From: Clostridium sp. UBA2485
GTDB taxonomy: Bacteria > Bacillota > Clostridia > Clostridiales > Clostridiaceae
Reading direction: 5' to 3'
Length of the DNA: 26,056 nucleotides
NCBI RefSeq assembly: GCF_002341865.1
Contig: NZ_DDOV01000072.1
Span: forward strand, 27,135-53,190
Shown here: positions 15,382 to 23,373 of the stretch, in pieces
Position numbering within the stretch: position 1 is the first letter of the stretch
Layout: every line of letters starts with the position of its first letter
Program-made: the position numbers and the translations under genes
Notes under the pieces: generated by a model
The model's database searches: none
What the model was told of the DNA's origin: nothing
The model's input: the letters and a program-made list of their open reading frames with translations, nothing else

Positions 15382-15410
15382 ATTCTATATTCTATATTTT
15401 ATATAGTCAA
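15382..15410 (-). promoter_or_regulatory. sigma-A promoter of the glycine riboswitch
   Basis: Minus strand TTGACT (complement of 15405-15410), a 17-bp spacer, TAGAAT (complement of 15382-15387). Transcription would begin near 15375, just ahead of the first aptamer. Between here and 15581 the sequence is AT-rich with no further feature I can support. Confidence 0.75.
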
Positions 15411-15581
15411 TATTAATTGTATATATTATTAGAATTTTTTCACTATTCGCATTTCTTCTAACAAACGTTTACATTATATACAATATAATACTATTTGTGT
15501 GTTTTCTTTTTATTATATTTTAAAAACTATTTATTTCACAAGCAAAGATATAACAATAACTTTATATCTCTGAACTTAGAA

Positions 15582-15713
15582 ATTAAGGTATCAATAAATA
15601 ACTAGTCATCACGCTATCTTATCTTATATCATGTTTTGCTGACAAAACTACCAATCTATCTGATATAAAATAGGTTCCACCTTTGACTAGTTATTTTATT
15701 TCAGACACCTTAA
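15582..15713. repeat. family 2-like palindromic repeat, copy 5
   Basis: Ends ATTAAGGTATC...AATAACTAGTCA and TGACTAGTTATT...GACACCTTAAT are inverted repeats of about 30 bases. Inside are TTATATCA/TGATATAA (15624-15631 and 15661-15668) and a central GTTTTG/CAAAAC hairpin (15633-15648). The element is 132 bp, non-coding, and starts 45 bp after the alcohol dehydrogenase stop. The ACTAGT and GACACCT parts match other family 2 copies. Confidence 0.7.
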
Positions 15714-15757
15714 TACATTTCTATAAACTTATAAATCTATAATTTCATATATTTAAA

Positions 15758-16924
15758 TTAAAAATCTACTTTTTCTCCATTAAATGTGCAAGTAAATATT
15801 TTTTTCATTTCTTCAACAGAAACAGTTCTTGGGTTAGAGCCAGTGCAAGCATCTTGTACTGCATTTTCTGAAATATAATCTACCCATTTATTAAAATCTT
15901 CTTCTTTTACACCATACTCTTTTAATGAAGAAGGTATGTCCATAACATCATTTAATTCTCTTATACAGTCTGTTAATGCATTTATTAATTCTTCATCGCT
16001 TTCGCCAGTTAAACCTAAATTTCTAGCAACATTAGCATATCTTTCACTACAAGCAGTTTTATTAAAATCTATAACATATGGTAAAAATATTGCATTAGCA
16101 CATCCATGTGGAATATTAAATACTGCACCGGTTTTATGAGCCATTGAATGAGTTATACCTAATAGTGCATTTGTAAACGCCATTCCTGCTAAACATTGTG
16201 CTATATGCATTTGTTCTCTAGCTTTTTTACATCCATCATAAGATTGTAATATATTTTTCTTTATCATTGTTATTGCTTCCATAGCTAATGGATCAGAAAA
16301 ATGTGATTTATTAGATGCTACATAAGCCTCTATAGCATGAGTCAATGCATCCATTCCAGTATGAGCTACTAAGCTCTTAGGCATAGTCATAGTAAGTTCA
16401 GTGTCTAGTATAGCTATATCTGGAGTTATATTATAATCCGCTAATGGATATTTTATTTTCTTTTCATAGTCAGTGATAACAGAGAATGCTGTTACTTCTG
16501 TTGCTGTACCACTGGTTGAAGGTATTGCTACAAATCTAGCTTTATTTCTTAATGTAGGAATAGAAAATGGATCCTTAATATCCTCAAAAGTTAATTCAGG
16601 ATGCTCATAAAATACCCACATAGCCTTTGCAGCATCTATTGGTGATCCTCCTCCTATAGAAACAATCCACTCTGGTTCAAAGTTTCTCATTTCCTCTGCA
16701 CCTTTCATAACTGTTTCAATAGATGGATCTGGTTCTACTCCTTCAATTATTTTGACTTCTATATTAGCTTCTTCTAATAGATTTTTAACTTTATCCAAGA
16801 AACCAAACTTTTGCATTGAGCTACCGCCTGTAACTATTATAGCTCTTTTACCTTTTAAAGATTTTAGAACTTCTAATGAATTTTCACCATAATAGATGTC
16901 TCTTGGTAATGTAAATCTGTTCAT
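15758..16924 (-). CDS. iron-containing alcohol dehydrogenase
   Basis: A group III (Fe-ADH) NAD(P)H-dependent alcohol/butanol dehydrogenase that reduces aldehydes to regenerate NAD(P)+ in fermentation. I take the start at 16924 (388 residues), where AAAGGGG lies at good spacing and the family's NRFTLPRDIYYG opening begins; an upstream ATG at 16978 would add 18 residues behind a weak site. The cofactor loop GGGSPIDAAK is at 91-100. The metal ligands are Asp192 and His196 (HTGMDALTHAIEAY), His259 (THSMAH) and His273 (IPHGCANAI), with the same spacing as in E. coli FucO. A sigma-A promoter and a Rex operator lie upstream, so expression should follow the NADH/NAD+ ratio. Substrate preference cannot be read from the sequence. 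Confidence 0.93.
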   Translation of the reverse strand: MNRFTLPRDIYYGENSLEVLKSLKGKRAIIVTGGSSMQKFGFLDKVKNLLEEANIEVKIIEGVEPDPSIETVMKGAEEMRNFEPEWIVSIGGGSPIDAAKAMWVFYEHPELTFEDIKDPFSIPTLRNKARFVAIPSTSGTATEVTAFSVITDYEKKIKYPLADYNITPDIAILDTELTMTMPKSLVAHTGMDALTHAIEAYVASNKSHFSDPLAMEAITMIKKNILQSYDGCKKAREQMHIAQCLAGMAFTNALLGITHSMAHKTGAVFNIPHGCANAIFLPYVIDFNKTACSERYANVARNLGLTGESDEELINALTDCIRELNDVMDIPSSLKEYGVKEEDFNKWVDYISENAVQDACTGSNPRTVSVEEMKKIFTCTFNGEKVDF

Positions 16925-16991
16925 TATTAATCCCCTTTCACAGCCATCCAAAGATAACTGCCCCTCAATAATATTCATAACTCTCTAAATA

Positions 16992-17009
16992 TTGATAATA
17001 AATTAACAA
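16992..17009 (-). promoter_or_regulatory. Rex (NADH/NAD+ sensor) operator
   Basis: Minus strand TTGTTAATTTATTATCAA fits the Rex pattern TTGTTAA-N4-TTAACAA with one mismatch. It lies a few bases after the predicted transcription start of the alcohol dehydrogenase gene, where a repressor would block it. Confidence 0.75.
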
Positions 17010-17022
17010 TTTGTACAAGTAT

Positions 17023-17051
17023 ATTGTACTCTTGTTTACATAGTTTTTCAA
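17023..17051 (-). promoter_or_regulatory. sigma-A promoter of the alcohol dehydrogenase gene
   Basis: Minus strand TTGAAA (complement of 17046-17051), a 17-bp spacer, TACAAT (complement of 17023-17028). The transcript would start near 17016, followed by the Rex operator. Confidence 0.72.
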
Positions 17052-17156
17052 GGGATTTTCAGAAAATTACGCCTTTTAACTTCTCAATTGAGATTACAAA
17101 TAGTTAATGATTTCACCTTTCTTTAACAAGTTAAAATAATGAACAATTTCAATGTA

Positions 17157-17322
17157 AAATTCACAATTATAGTTGGAATTAATATTTTACTAGTAATCTA
17201 TTATTGTTGATATTTTATAGTAAATGATTACATCACTTCAAAAAATAGATAGTTTTAAATTTCTCAGCTTTTGCTGAGAGATATCCATAATTGTGAATTG
17301 TGAACTGTGCATTGTGAATTCA
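17157..17322. repeat. family 1 multi-hairpin repeat, copy E (partly decayed)
   Basis: AATTCACAATTATAG on the left and ATTGTGAATTGTGAACTG plus GCATTGTGAATT on the right mark the ends. The terminal hairpin TTTCTCAGC/GCTGAGAGA (about 17261-17281) is clear, while the inner hairpins are decayed (TTACTAGTAATC, GATTACATCACTTC). From 17323 to 17455 I see no feature. Confidence 0.65.
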
Positions 17323-17457
17323 ATAGTTCTAATTATAATACTAAAAAACATAAACTATTTTCATATATATTGGTTTTAGAACTAATATATCTATATACAT
17401 ATATATCTTACTATAATAATTTTATATAAACAAATAAATTCCTTTTTGAAAATACAA

Positions 17458-17487
17458 GGCTGTTGACAAAGTAACTTGCCAACAGCC
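17458..17487 (-). terminator. terminator of the surface-protein unit
   Basis: GGCTGTTG (17458-17465) and CAACAGCC (17480-17487) form a perfect 8-bp stem, extended by CAA/TTG, about 40 bp after the large repeat protein. The T tract on the minus strand is interrupted (TTGTATTTT). Confidence 0.7.
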
Positions 17488-17525
17488 TAAATATCATTTT
17501 TAATTCTCAGAAAATATATTCAATT

Positions 17526-20500
17526 TTATTTTACAGTTAAATTCAATTCTTTCTCTTTATAACCATCCGCTTTTAAAATTATCTTATATTCTCCTGCTTT
17601 ATCAAATGCATTCTTAACATAAAGATTCCCTATATGCTGTTTTTCATAATCTTTAATCATATCTATTTCTTTTTCATTTACTAAAATTTTTGTAGGTTCG
17701 TATTCACTCATATATCCTACATATATAGTAGCTTTACCATTGACATTTATAATTGAGTCCATTAATTCTACACTGTTTGGTACATCCTTTAAAGTTTTTT
17801 CTATATCTTCATTGCTTGATTCTTCTACTTCTTCTTTATCACTAGTAACAATTAATTTTAACTCTTTGTCTTTATAGTCTTTTGTTTTTAGGACTATTTT
17901 ATATTCTCCATCCTTACTAAATAAATGCTCTTTTAAAGATAAATCTCCAAAGAAAGTTTTTTCATAATCTTTATCTTTCTCTATTTTTTTATCATTGATA
18001 TATACATCTTCTACAATATATTCAGATGTATAAGCATAATTTATTCGAACATTACTGTTTACCTTTATAGATGATATATTTGTCTTAACATTCTCTGGTG
18101 CATCTTTTAAAACTTCTTCTTTATTTTTCTCCTCACTTATATCACCATTATTTGATTCATTTTCATTATCAATTACAGTTAAGTTAAGCTCTACATCTCT
18201 ATATCCATCCGCTTTTAGTACAATTTTATATTCTCCTGCTTTACTAAATACATTTTTTATAAATATGCCTCCAATATGTTGCTTTTCATAGTCCTTAGTC
18301 ATATCTATTTCTTTTTCATTTACTAAAATCTTTGTAGGTTCATATTCACTCATATATCCTATCCATACATCAGCTTTATCATTAGAATTTATAACTTCCG
18401 ACATTAACTTAATATTACCTGGATTTTTTAATCCATCTTCTACTTCTGTTTTTCCTCCTTTAACCTCTAAAGAAAATTCTTTATCCACAAATTCTGAAGA
18501 TTTTATAACTATAGAGTATTGCCCTGCTTTACTAAACAATTCTCCTTTTAAACGCAAATCTCCAAATAAAGTTTTTTCAGCGTATTTTTCCATGTCTATT
18601 TTTTCACCATTGATATAAACTTCTTCCACACTATATCCTTCTCTATAAGCATAATTTATCGTAGCATTTTGTCCAGGTTTTATAATTGATGGCATTAGTT
18701 TAATATTCTCAGGTACAACCTTACTTATTTTTTGTGTTAATGCTGCATTATTATATCCTTTAGATACAATAACTATCTTACGCTTTCCTTCTGTTAATAT
18801 TCCTGAAGGTATGATTATTTTGCCACTTTCTACATGAACATCATTTTTAGAAAATTTATTTCCATCTATTAAAATATATTCAATCCCCTCTCTCCAATCC
18901 TTGTTATCTTCAAAAGTTATTTCAATTTCTTTTGAAGCTGTGTTGTCTGTTATATCTTCTTTAAGTATTGGAGGATTTAAAAGCTTATGATTATTTATAA
19001 CATTTACTTCAAATTCGGCTTTTTTATAGTTAATTGATTTTATAGATATTTTATTTTTACCTAAATTTGTAACTACATGATTATCAATTATTAACTCATT
19101 ATTTTCAAATCTATAGTTATTTGTACTTATTACACTGTCATTTGTTTTAACTTCATATATACCATTAATCCAATTTTTATCTGTAGATATTATTGTTAAG
19201 TTTTCTCCTAAAATTAGATTTTCATTAAACTTAACATTTTCCAGCTGATTTTTATCTGAAAGATTTCCATCTATATCTTTAAATCTTAAAGCTACTTCAT
19301 AGTCTTTATATCCTGTAGAAACTATTTTTATTAGGTGTTCTCCTGGGTAGTTTATAGCTCCTCCCTTAAAATAAACTCCTCCAAGATTGGATGTATAATG
19401 TAAATTTTTTTGTAATACTTTTTCATCTACGTAAACTTCTTTAACATTATCTCCCCAATTATATTCTGGAGTAGTTCTGCTTACTTGTATCATGAATTCT
19501 TCTCCCACTATTGGCGGTGCTGGTAATAAAACAGTTGGAGGATTCTTAATTAATTCAATAGTTACATCCTTTGGTTCATATCCTGTTGCAAAAACTCTTA
19601 CTTTGTATACTCCATTATTACCAAATATTCTAGAATTGTGCTTTAAAATAATTTTTCCATCCTGAACCATATATTCTAATGATGTATTTAAAGATGGTAT
19701 GTTTCCTGAATATACTTTTTCTATTTTATAAATAGATTTTTGAAATTTAGTATTTTTATCAAAGTTTATAGTTATATCTTGTCCTAGCTCAACTCTTTTA
19801 GAAGTCATTTCCGACACCTTCAAGCTTTCGTTGTTTTTATATATATTTTGTACTACTAAATACTCTGTTCCATCTTTTAAGGTAACTTTTATATTAACCT
19901 TTCCATCTTGTCCTTTAAATAATTCGGATGGCAAGATAATTTTTCCATTTTCAATGCTTATATCTTTAGTTGTATATTTATATTTTCCAACTTCTATTTC
20001 TTTAATATTTTCTTTCCACTGTTCATTATAATTTTCAATAAATATTTCTATTGTATTTCCCTCAAAGTTATCTATTATATCTTCATGTAAAATAACTTTA
20101 TCACTAGTTTTTCTTACAACATTAATACTTACTTTGCTATCAACATATTCTGGATCTGCTTTTAAAATAATATTGTATATGCCACCTTGAGAGAACACAT
20201 CTTTCGATATAACTATATTATTATCTTCATTTACCTTCCATTTATCTTTCGATAAACTATTTCCATTTACAATTATAGTCTTTAATGATTCTATATAGTT
20301 TTTGTCCCCACCTTTAACTATGATATCATTTCCTAAAACATTATTATTATCAACTGTTAAATTTACTTTTCCCTTGTATATAGGCTGGTCTATTAATATC
20401 GTTCTATAATTCTTTGATTTTATGGATATGGTATTTTTCCCATATTTAAAGATTTCAGTATTAATTTTTATCTCACTATCTTTAATTTCTACATAGTTGG

Positions 20501-21347
20501 TCAATGGTTTTCTATTATAGTTTTCTACTAACTCTATTAGTTCTATGGATTCTCTCCACTCTTTATTGTCTTTAAACTTTAAAGTAATAGTATTACCCTT
20601 GATATTATTTTCTAGATCCACTGCAACTTTTGGTGAAGTTTTCTTATAAACCTCTTCTGGTTTCATTTGTTCTCCATAAAGTCCATCTTCAAGTACATAT
20701 TTTAAATAGTATGGACGATTAGGATTCGCTTTATAATTTCCGCTCTTTATATATTCTTCAAAACTTAAATATTCATCATTATAATAAGCTTCTCCCGCTT
20801 TAGCCATATAATCTTCATAATCAACAAGGAAATCTACTTCTCCTCTTTTTCCTATATGAGTTCTTGTTGTAGTATTAAATATATCCAATACCTTATTTAC
20901 TTCTGAAATATCATATCCTAACTGTTTTAATATTAAGGCATTAGATAGCATATCAAAATCAAAAACTACATCTGCACCAACAAATCCACCACTAGCACTC
21001 CCCACAGCATCTACTTTATCGCTATTTCCACCACTTGAAGCATGAGCTACTGCATCCACTTTTGCCTTTTGAGAATGTGCTTTTGTATTTTTTACAGAAT
21101 GAGTCTTTGGACTTGCTGAAGTTCTATTATCTAAATCTTTTTCATCATTTCCTGTAGAAAAAGTTGTAGTTTCTGGTGAATATCTTATGTTTCCATATTT
21201 ATCATAATTGGTTTTGTGAAATTCAAATAAATCCATTTTTTTATAACCATATATCTCACTTGGAGCTGCTAACGCTACGCCTGAATGTATACTACTTGCA
21301 AATGTAGCAAAAACTATAGCATACAATATTTTTGAATTTTTATTCAT
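17526..21347 (-). CDS. large secreted protein with about 11 Shr-like HID (DUF1533) repeats
   Basis: 1273 residues. A signal peptide (about 1-28, MNKNSKILYAIVFATFASSI..., ending ALAAPS) is followed by a unique N-terminal region (about 30-235) with a Ser/Lys-rich linker and GGFVGADVVFDFDML. Then come about eleven units of 80-95 residues (240-322, 327-412, 416-503, 508-600, 602-690, 705-785, 788-876, 877-963, 973-1059, 1080-1168, 1185-1273). Each has the pattern I.V.G..L....Y....G.I.I....F...G.Y.I.IKA.GY.D..V. This resembles the domain that in streptococcal Shr binds haemoglobin. Units 9 and 11 are near-identical and units 8 and 10 are alike. There is no LPXTG motif or other visible wall anchor. 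It follows the CWB2 gene by 115 bp, behind a Fur box. Haem or haemoprotein binding is inferred; the repeats could serve plain adhesion. Confidence 0.85.
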   Translation of the reverse strand: MNKNSKILYAIVFATFASSIHSGVALAAPSEIYGYKKMDLFEFHKTNYDKYGNIRYSPETTTFSTGNDEKDLDNRTSASPKTHSVKNTKAHSQKAKVDAVAHASSGGNSDKVDAVGSASGGFVGADVVFDFDMLSNALILKQLGYDISEVNKVLDIFNTTTRTHIGKRGEVDFLVDYEDYMAKAGEAYYNDEYLSFEEYIKSGNYKANPNRPYYLKYVLEDGLYGEQMKPEEVYKKTSPKVAVDLENNIKGNTITLKFKDNKEWRESIELIELVENYNRKPLTNYVEIKDSEIKINTEIFKYGKNTISIKSKNYRTILIDQPIYKGKVNLTVDNNNVLGNDIIVKGGDKNYIESLKTIIVNGNSLSKDKWKVNEDNNIVISKDVFSQGGIYNIILKADPEYVDSKVSINVVRKTSDKVILHEDIIDNFEGNTIEIFIENYNEQWKENIKEIEVGKYKYTTKDISIENGKIILPSELFKGQDGKVNIKVTLKDGTEYLVVQNIYKNNESLKVSEMTSKRVELGQDITINFDKNTKFQKSIYKIEKVYSGNIPSLNTSLEYMVQDGKIILKHNSRIFGNNGVYKVRVFATGYEPKDVTIELIKNPPTVLLPAPPIVGEEFMIQVSRTTPEYNWGDNVKEVYVDEKVLQKNLHYTSNLGGVYFKGGAINYPGEHLIKIVSTGYKDYEVALRFKDIDGNLSDKNQLENVKFNENLILGENLTIISTDKNWINGIYEVKTNDSVISTNNYRFENNELIIDNHVVTNLGKNKISIKSINYKKAEFEVNVINNHKLLNPPILKEDITDNTASKEIEITFEDNKDWREGIEYILIDGNKFSKNDVHVESGKIIIPSGILTEGKRKIVIVSKGYNNAALTQKISKVVPENIKLMPSIIKPGQNATINYAYREGYSVEEVYINGEKIDMEKYAEKTLFGDLRLKGELFSKAGQYSIVIKSSEFVDKEFSLEVKGGKTEVEDGLKNPGNIKLMSEVINSNDKADVWIGYMSEYEPTKILVNEKEIDMTKDYEKQHIGGIFIKNVFSKAGEYKIVLKADGYRDVELNLTVIDNENESNNGDISEEKNKEEVLKDAPENVKTNISSIKVNSNVRINYAYTSEYIVEDVYINDKKIEKDKDYEKTFFGDLSLKEHLFSKDGEYKIVLKTKDYKDKELKLIVTSDKEEVEESSNEDIEKTLKDVPNSVELMDSIINVNGKATIYVGYMSEYEPTKILVNEKEIDMIKDYEKQHIGNLYVKNAFDKAGEYKIILKADGYKEKELNLTVK

Positions 21348-21401
21348 TTATCTATCCTCCAATACTTATTTATGATATAATGAAATCGCATATTTTTTCA
21401 T

Positions 21402-21421
21402 AGATGTCCATTTTGACATCT
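21402..21421. other. small hairpin in the CWB2-HID gap
   Basis: AGATGTC (21402-21408) pairs with GACATCT (21415-21421) around a 6-nt loop. There is no T tract on either side. It lies 54 bp before the start of the large repeat protein; a role in mRNA processing or stability is possible. Confidence 0.4.
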
Positions 21422-21428
21422 TAACTTG

Positions 21429-21464
21429 AGGCTTGATATATTTATTTTTATATCAGCCTTTTTT
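21429..21464 (+). terminator. terminator-like hairpin with its T tract on the plus strand
   Basis: AGGC-T-TGATATA (21429-21440) pairs with TATATCA-GCCT (21449-21459), followed by five Ts on the plus strand (21460-21464). On the minus strand, where both neighbouring genes are read, no T tract follows, so it should let the CWB2 transcript continue into the large repeat gene. It overlaps the stop codon of the CWB2 gene. Confidence 0.5.
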
Positions 21465-22917
21465 ACATTTTAAGTTCTAAAGTAACACTATCTTCTAGGT
21501 CACCTTTTACAACTTTTATTTTTTTCTTATTACTATCTTTAAGCTCTATTTTTAATATAGTACCACTGGTATTTACCTTTTCAGACTTTGCTAAATTTCC
21601 ATCAATATAAACCTTGCAATTATCTATATTACCTTCATTTAGACTCAAAACTGCATAATATACAAAATGCACTTCCATTATTGAAGATTTATTTCTGTCT
21701 ATAAGATTTTTATTGTTAGGTTCTTCTGTACCAGGATTAGGTTTTGCTGAATCTCCATTACCTTCTGTAGGTTTTGTCGTTCCCCCGTTGCCTTCTGTTG
21801 GCTTTGCTGAACCTCCATTACCTTCCGTAGGTTTTATTGAATCCCCATTGCCTTTCGTCGGCTTTGTTGAACTCTCATTCCCTTTTGTTGGCTTTATTGA
21901 GCTTCCATTATTCTCTGTTGGTTTTGTCGATGTTTCTTCTTTACCATTTAAAATATTGACTATGTTTCTAATAACATTTTCCTTTAAACTTCCTCCAATT
22001 TCATATATGGTCTTAATATTTCTCTGAGCTCTTAAGTAATTCTTTTGTGTGTCATCTAAGTCATTACCTGTTAGTATTATTGGAGCACCTTCTTTTCCTG
22101 CTAAGGAACCTAAAGCTAATGCATCAATTAATTCATTTTCTTTTGTTGAACCATCTTTAGCAATATAAAGTGCTTTAACATCTTCTTTACCATAAAACTT
22201 CTCCATAATTTTCACATTTGTTTCACTTCTATTTTTCCCACTCAATCTTTCAGCCTTTAAGTCTTTCACTAGAGCTTCTGAAACAACTCCTTCTCCCCCT
22301 ATAGCAAAAGTTTCTTTTCCCTTAACCATACCTTCAACTTCACCTAAGTTCTTACCATCTGTAAGTAATATTGCCATATCATTAGTAGCAGCTGGTGCTG
22401 CAACGGATAGTGCATCTGCTAATCCTGTGACACCATTTACTACTGCAACTTTTTCAAAATTTAATTGTTTAGCTATTTTTACTGAAGTTTCATATCTATT
22501 TTTTCCAGATATTCTTTCAACTTTGGTTCCTAAAGCTTCTATCTCTTTAACAACCTCTTTTGACACTACCGCTTCTCCGCCAACAACAAATATGTTTTTG
22601 GCCCCTAATTCTTTTATTCTTTTCTTAGTAGACTCTGTCAATTTATCTGATTCTGTTAAAAGTATTGGAGCATCTTTATGCTTTGCAAAAGGTGCAGCGG
22701 ATAGTCCATCAGCAATTGCCATAGAATTAATTAGAATTACATTATCAGCCTTGTCCCATTTTGAGCTGATCTTTATTGCTGTTTCATATCTATCTTTACC
22801 AGATAATATTTTTTTCTCTATTGCCTCTTTACTCTCAACAGCAAAAAATTTGCTACTCATTGTGGTAAGTGTAGCACCAACTAATAGTGTCGAAATAATT
22901 TTTGAGCTTCTTTTCAT
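21463..22917 (-). CDS. secreted cell-wall-binding (CWB2 repeat) protein with Pro/Thr linker
   Basis: 484 residues. A signal peptide (about 1-28) is followed by three CWB2 repeats, each opening with the signature ILSGKDRYETAIKIS (37), RISGKNRYETSVKIA (135) and RLSGKNRSETNVKIM (224). In clostridia such triple modules attach proteins non-covalently to wall polymers. Residues 331-390 are six exact 10-residue units of the type KPTEGNGGSA, a flexible spacer. A C-terminal domain of about 80 residues (from DRNKSSIMEVHFVYYAVLSL) with VYIDGN looks beta-rich and is not recognised. The start follows GAGGGG. It lies first behind a Fur box, with the large repeat protein next, so it may anchor or present that haem-capture system. 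This link is inferred. Confidence 0.92.
   Translation of the reverse strand: MKRSSKIISTLLVGATLTTMSSKFFAVESKEAIEKKILSGKDRYETAIKISSKWDKADNVILINSMAIADGLSAAPFAKHKDAPILLTESDKLTESTKKRIKELGAKNIFVVGGEAVVSKEVVKEIEALGTKVERISGKNRYETSVKIAKQLNFEKVAVVNGVTGLADALSVAAPAATNDMAILLTDGKNLGEVEGMVKGKETFAIGGEGVVSEALVKDLKAERLSGKNRSETNVKIMEKFYGKEDVKALYIAKDGSTKENELIDALALGSLAGKEGAPIILTGNDLDDTQKNYLRAQRNIKTIYEIGGSLKENVIRNIVNILNGKEETSTKPTENNGSSIKPTKGNESSTKPTKGNGDSIKPTEGNGGSAKPTEGNGGTTKPTEGNGDSAKPNPGTEEPNNKNLIDRNKSSIMEVHFVYYAVLSLNEGNIDNCKVYIDGNLAKSEKVNTSGTILKIELKDSNKKKIKVVKGDLEDSVTLELKM
21748..21927 (-). repeat. six tandem 30-bp coding repeats in the CWB2 gene
   Basis: 180 bp encoding six consecutive 10-residue units (T/I/A-KPT-x-x-N-x-x-S). 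The DNA units share TTCCTTCTGTAGG-like cores with base changes. Such arrays commonly change copy number between strains. Confidence 0.85.
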
Positions 22918-23133
22918 ATTTTAATCCCCTCTTCTCTTAGAAATTATGATTTTTTTGTAAAGGATTCCAGCTTAATCTTTACTATTGCCTGTAATTTTTT
23001 CACCTCCACATTGTTTATTTTATTATTTTTCCATAAATCTATAACTTTAAATTTACACTTAATAATTACAATAAAATTCAATTATTAATGCAAAAATTAT
23101 AATAGATGCAGAAAAACTAGTAGAATTTATAAA

Positions 23134-23178
23134 ATTTTCAATATCAACCTCGAATTTTGATATTGAAAATCATTTTCA
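23134..23178 (-). promoter_or_regulatory. Fur box joined to a 14-bp inverted repeat
   Basis: GATATTGAAAATCATTTTC (23159-23177) matches the 19-bp Fur consensus at 16 positions and contains the 7-1-7 palindrome TGAAAAT-C-ATTTTCA (23164-23178). In addition ATTTTCAATATCAA (23134-23147) and TTGATATTGAAAAT (23157-23170) are perfect inverted repeats with a 9-base loop, sharing half of the Fur box. The site lies just after the predicted transcription start. The leader from here to the CWB2 gene (22940-23130) holds no gene I can support. Confidence 0.75.
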
Positions 23179-23190
23179 TTTACTGTTGTA

Positions 23191-23219
23191 ATATTATCAT
23201 ATATTGTAAAATTATTCAA
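23191..23219 (-). promoter_or_regulatory. sigma-A promoter of the CWB2-HID unit
   Basis: Minus strand TTGAAT (complement of 23214-23219), a 17-bp spacer, TAATAT (complement of 23191-23196). Transcription would begin near 23184 and run straight into the Fur box. Confidence 0.65.
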
Positions 23220-23320
23220 TATTATATGAGAATTTTTATATGTTTTTTAACACTTTTTAATGAGTAATAACACATCTCTTTTCACTCTTAGCCTCTATAA
23301 AAACTTCATATGTAATTTAT

Positions 23321-23363
23321 AAAAAAATAAAAAGCTAGCCCATTATTAATGAACTAGCTTTTT
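23321..23363 (-). terminator. terminator of hbd
   Basis: AAAAAGCTAG (23329-23338) and CTAGCTTTTT (23354-23363) form a 10-bp stem with further inner CATTA/TAATG pairing. A T-rich run follows on the minus strand. It begins 10 bp after the hbd stop. Confidence 0.88.
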
Positions 23364-23373
23364 ATTTATTAAA

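Noticed and set aside
16925..16978. Upstream ATG of the alcohol dehydrogenase giving 406 residues
   Set aside because: The ribosome site before it is weak, while AAAGGGG precedes the ATG at 16924, where the conserved family N-terminus begins.
22427..22924. Plus-strand frame of 165 codons opposite the CWB2 gene
   Set aside because: Shadow of the CWB2 repeats; no ribosome site. The same applies to the long plus-strand frames opposite groEL, nfnAB and hbd.
23001..23007. Perfect GGAGGTG on the minus strand in the CWB2 leader, suggesting a leader peptide
   Set aside because: No start codon lies at a usable distance; the only GTG overlaps the site itself and would give 19 residues.
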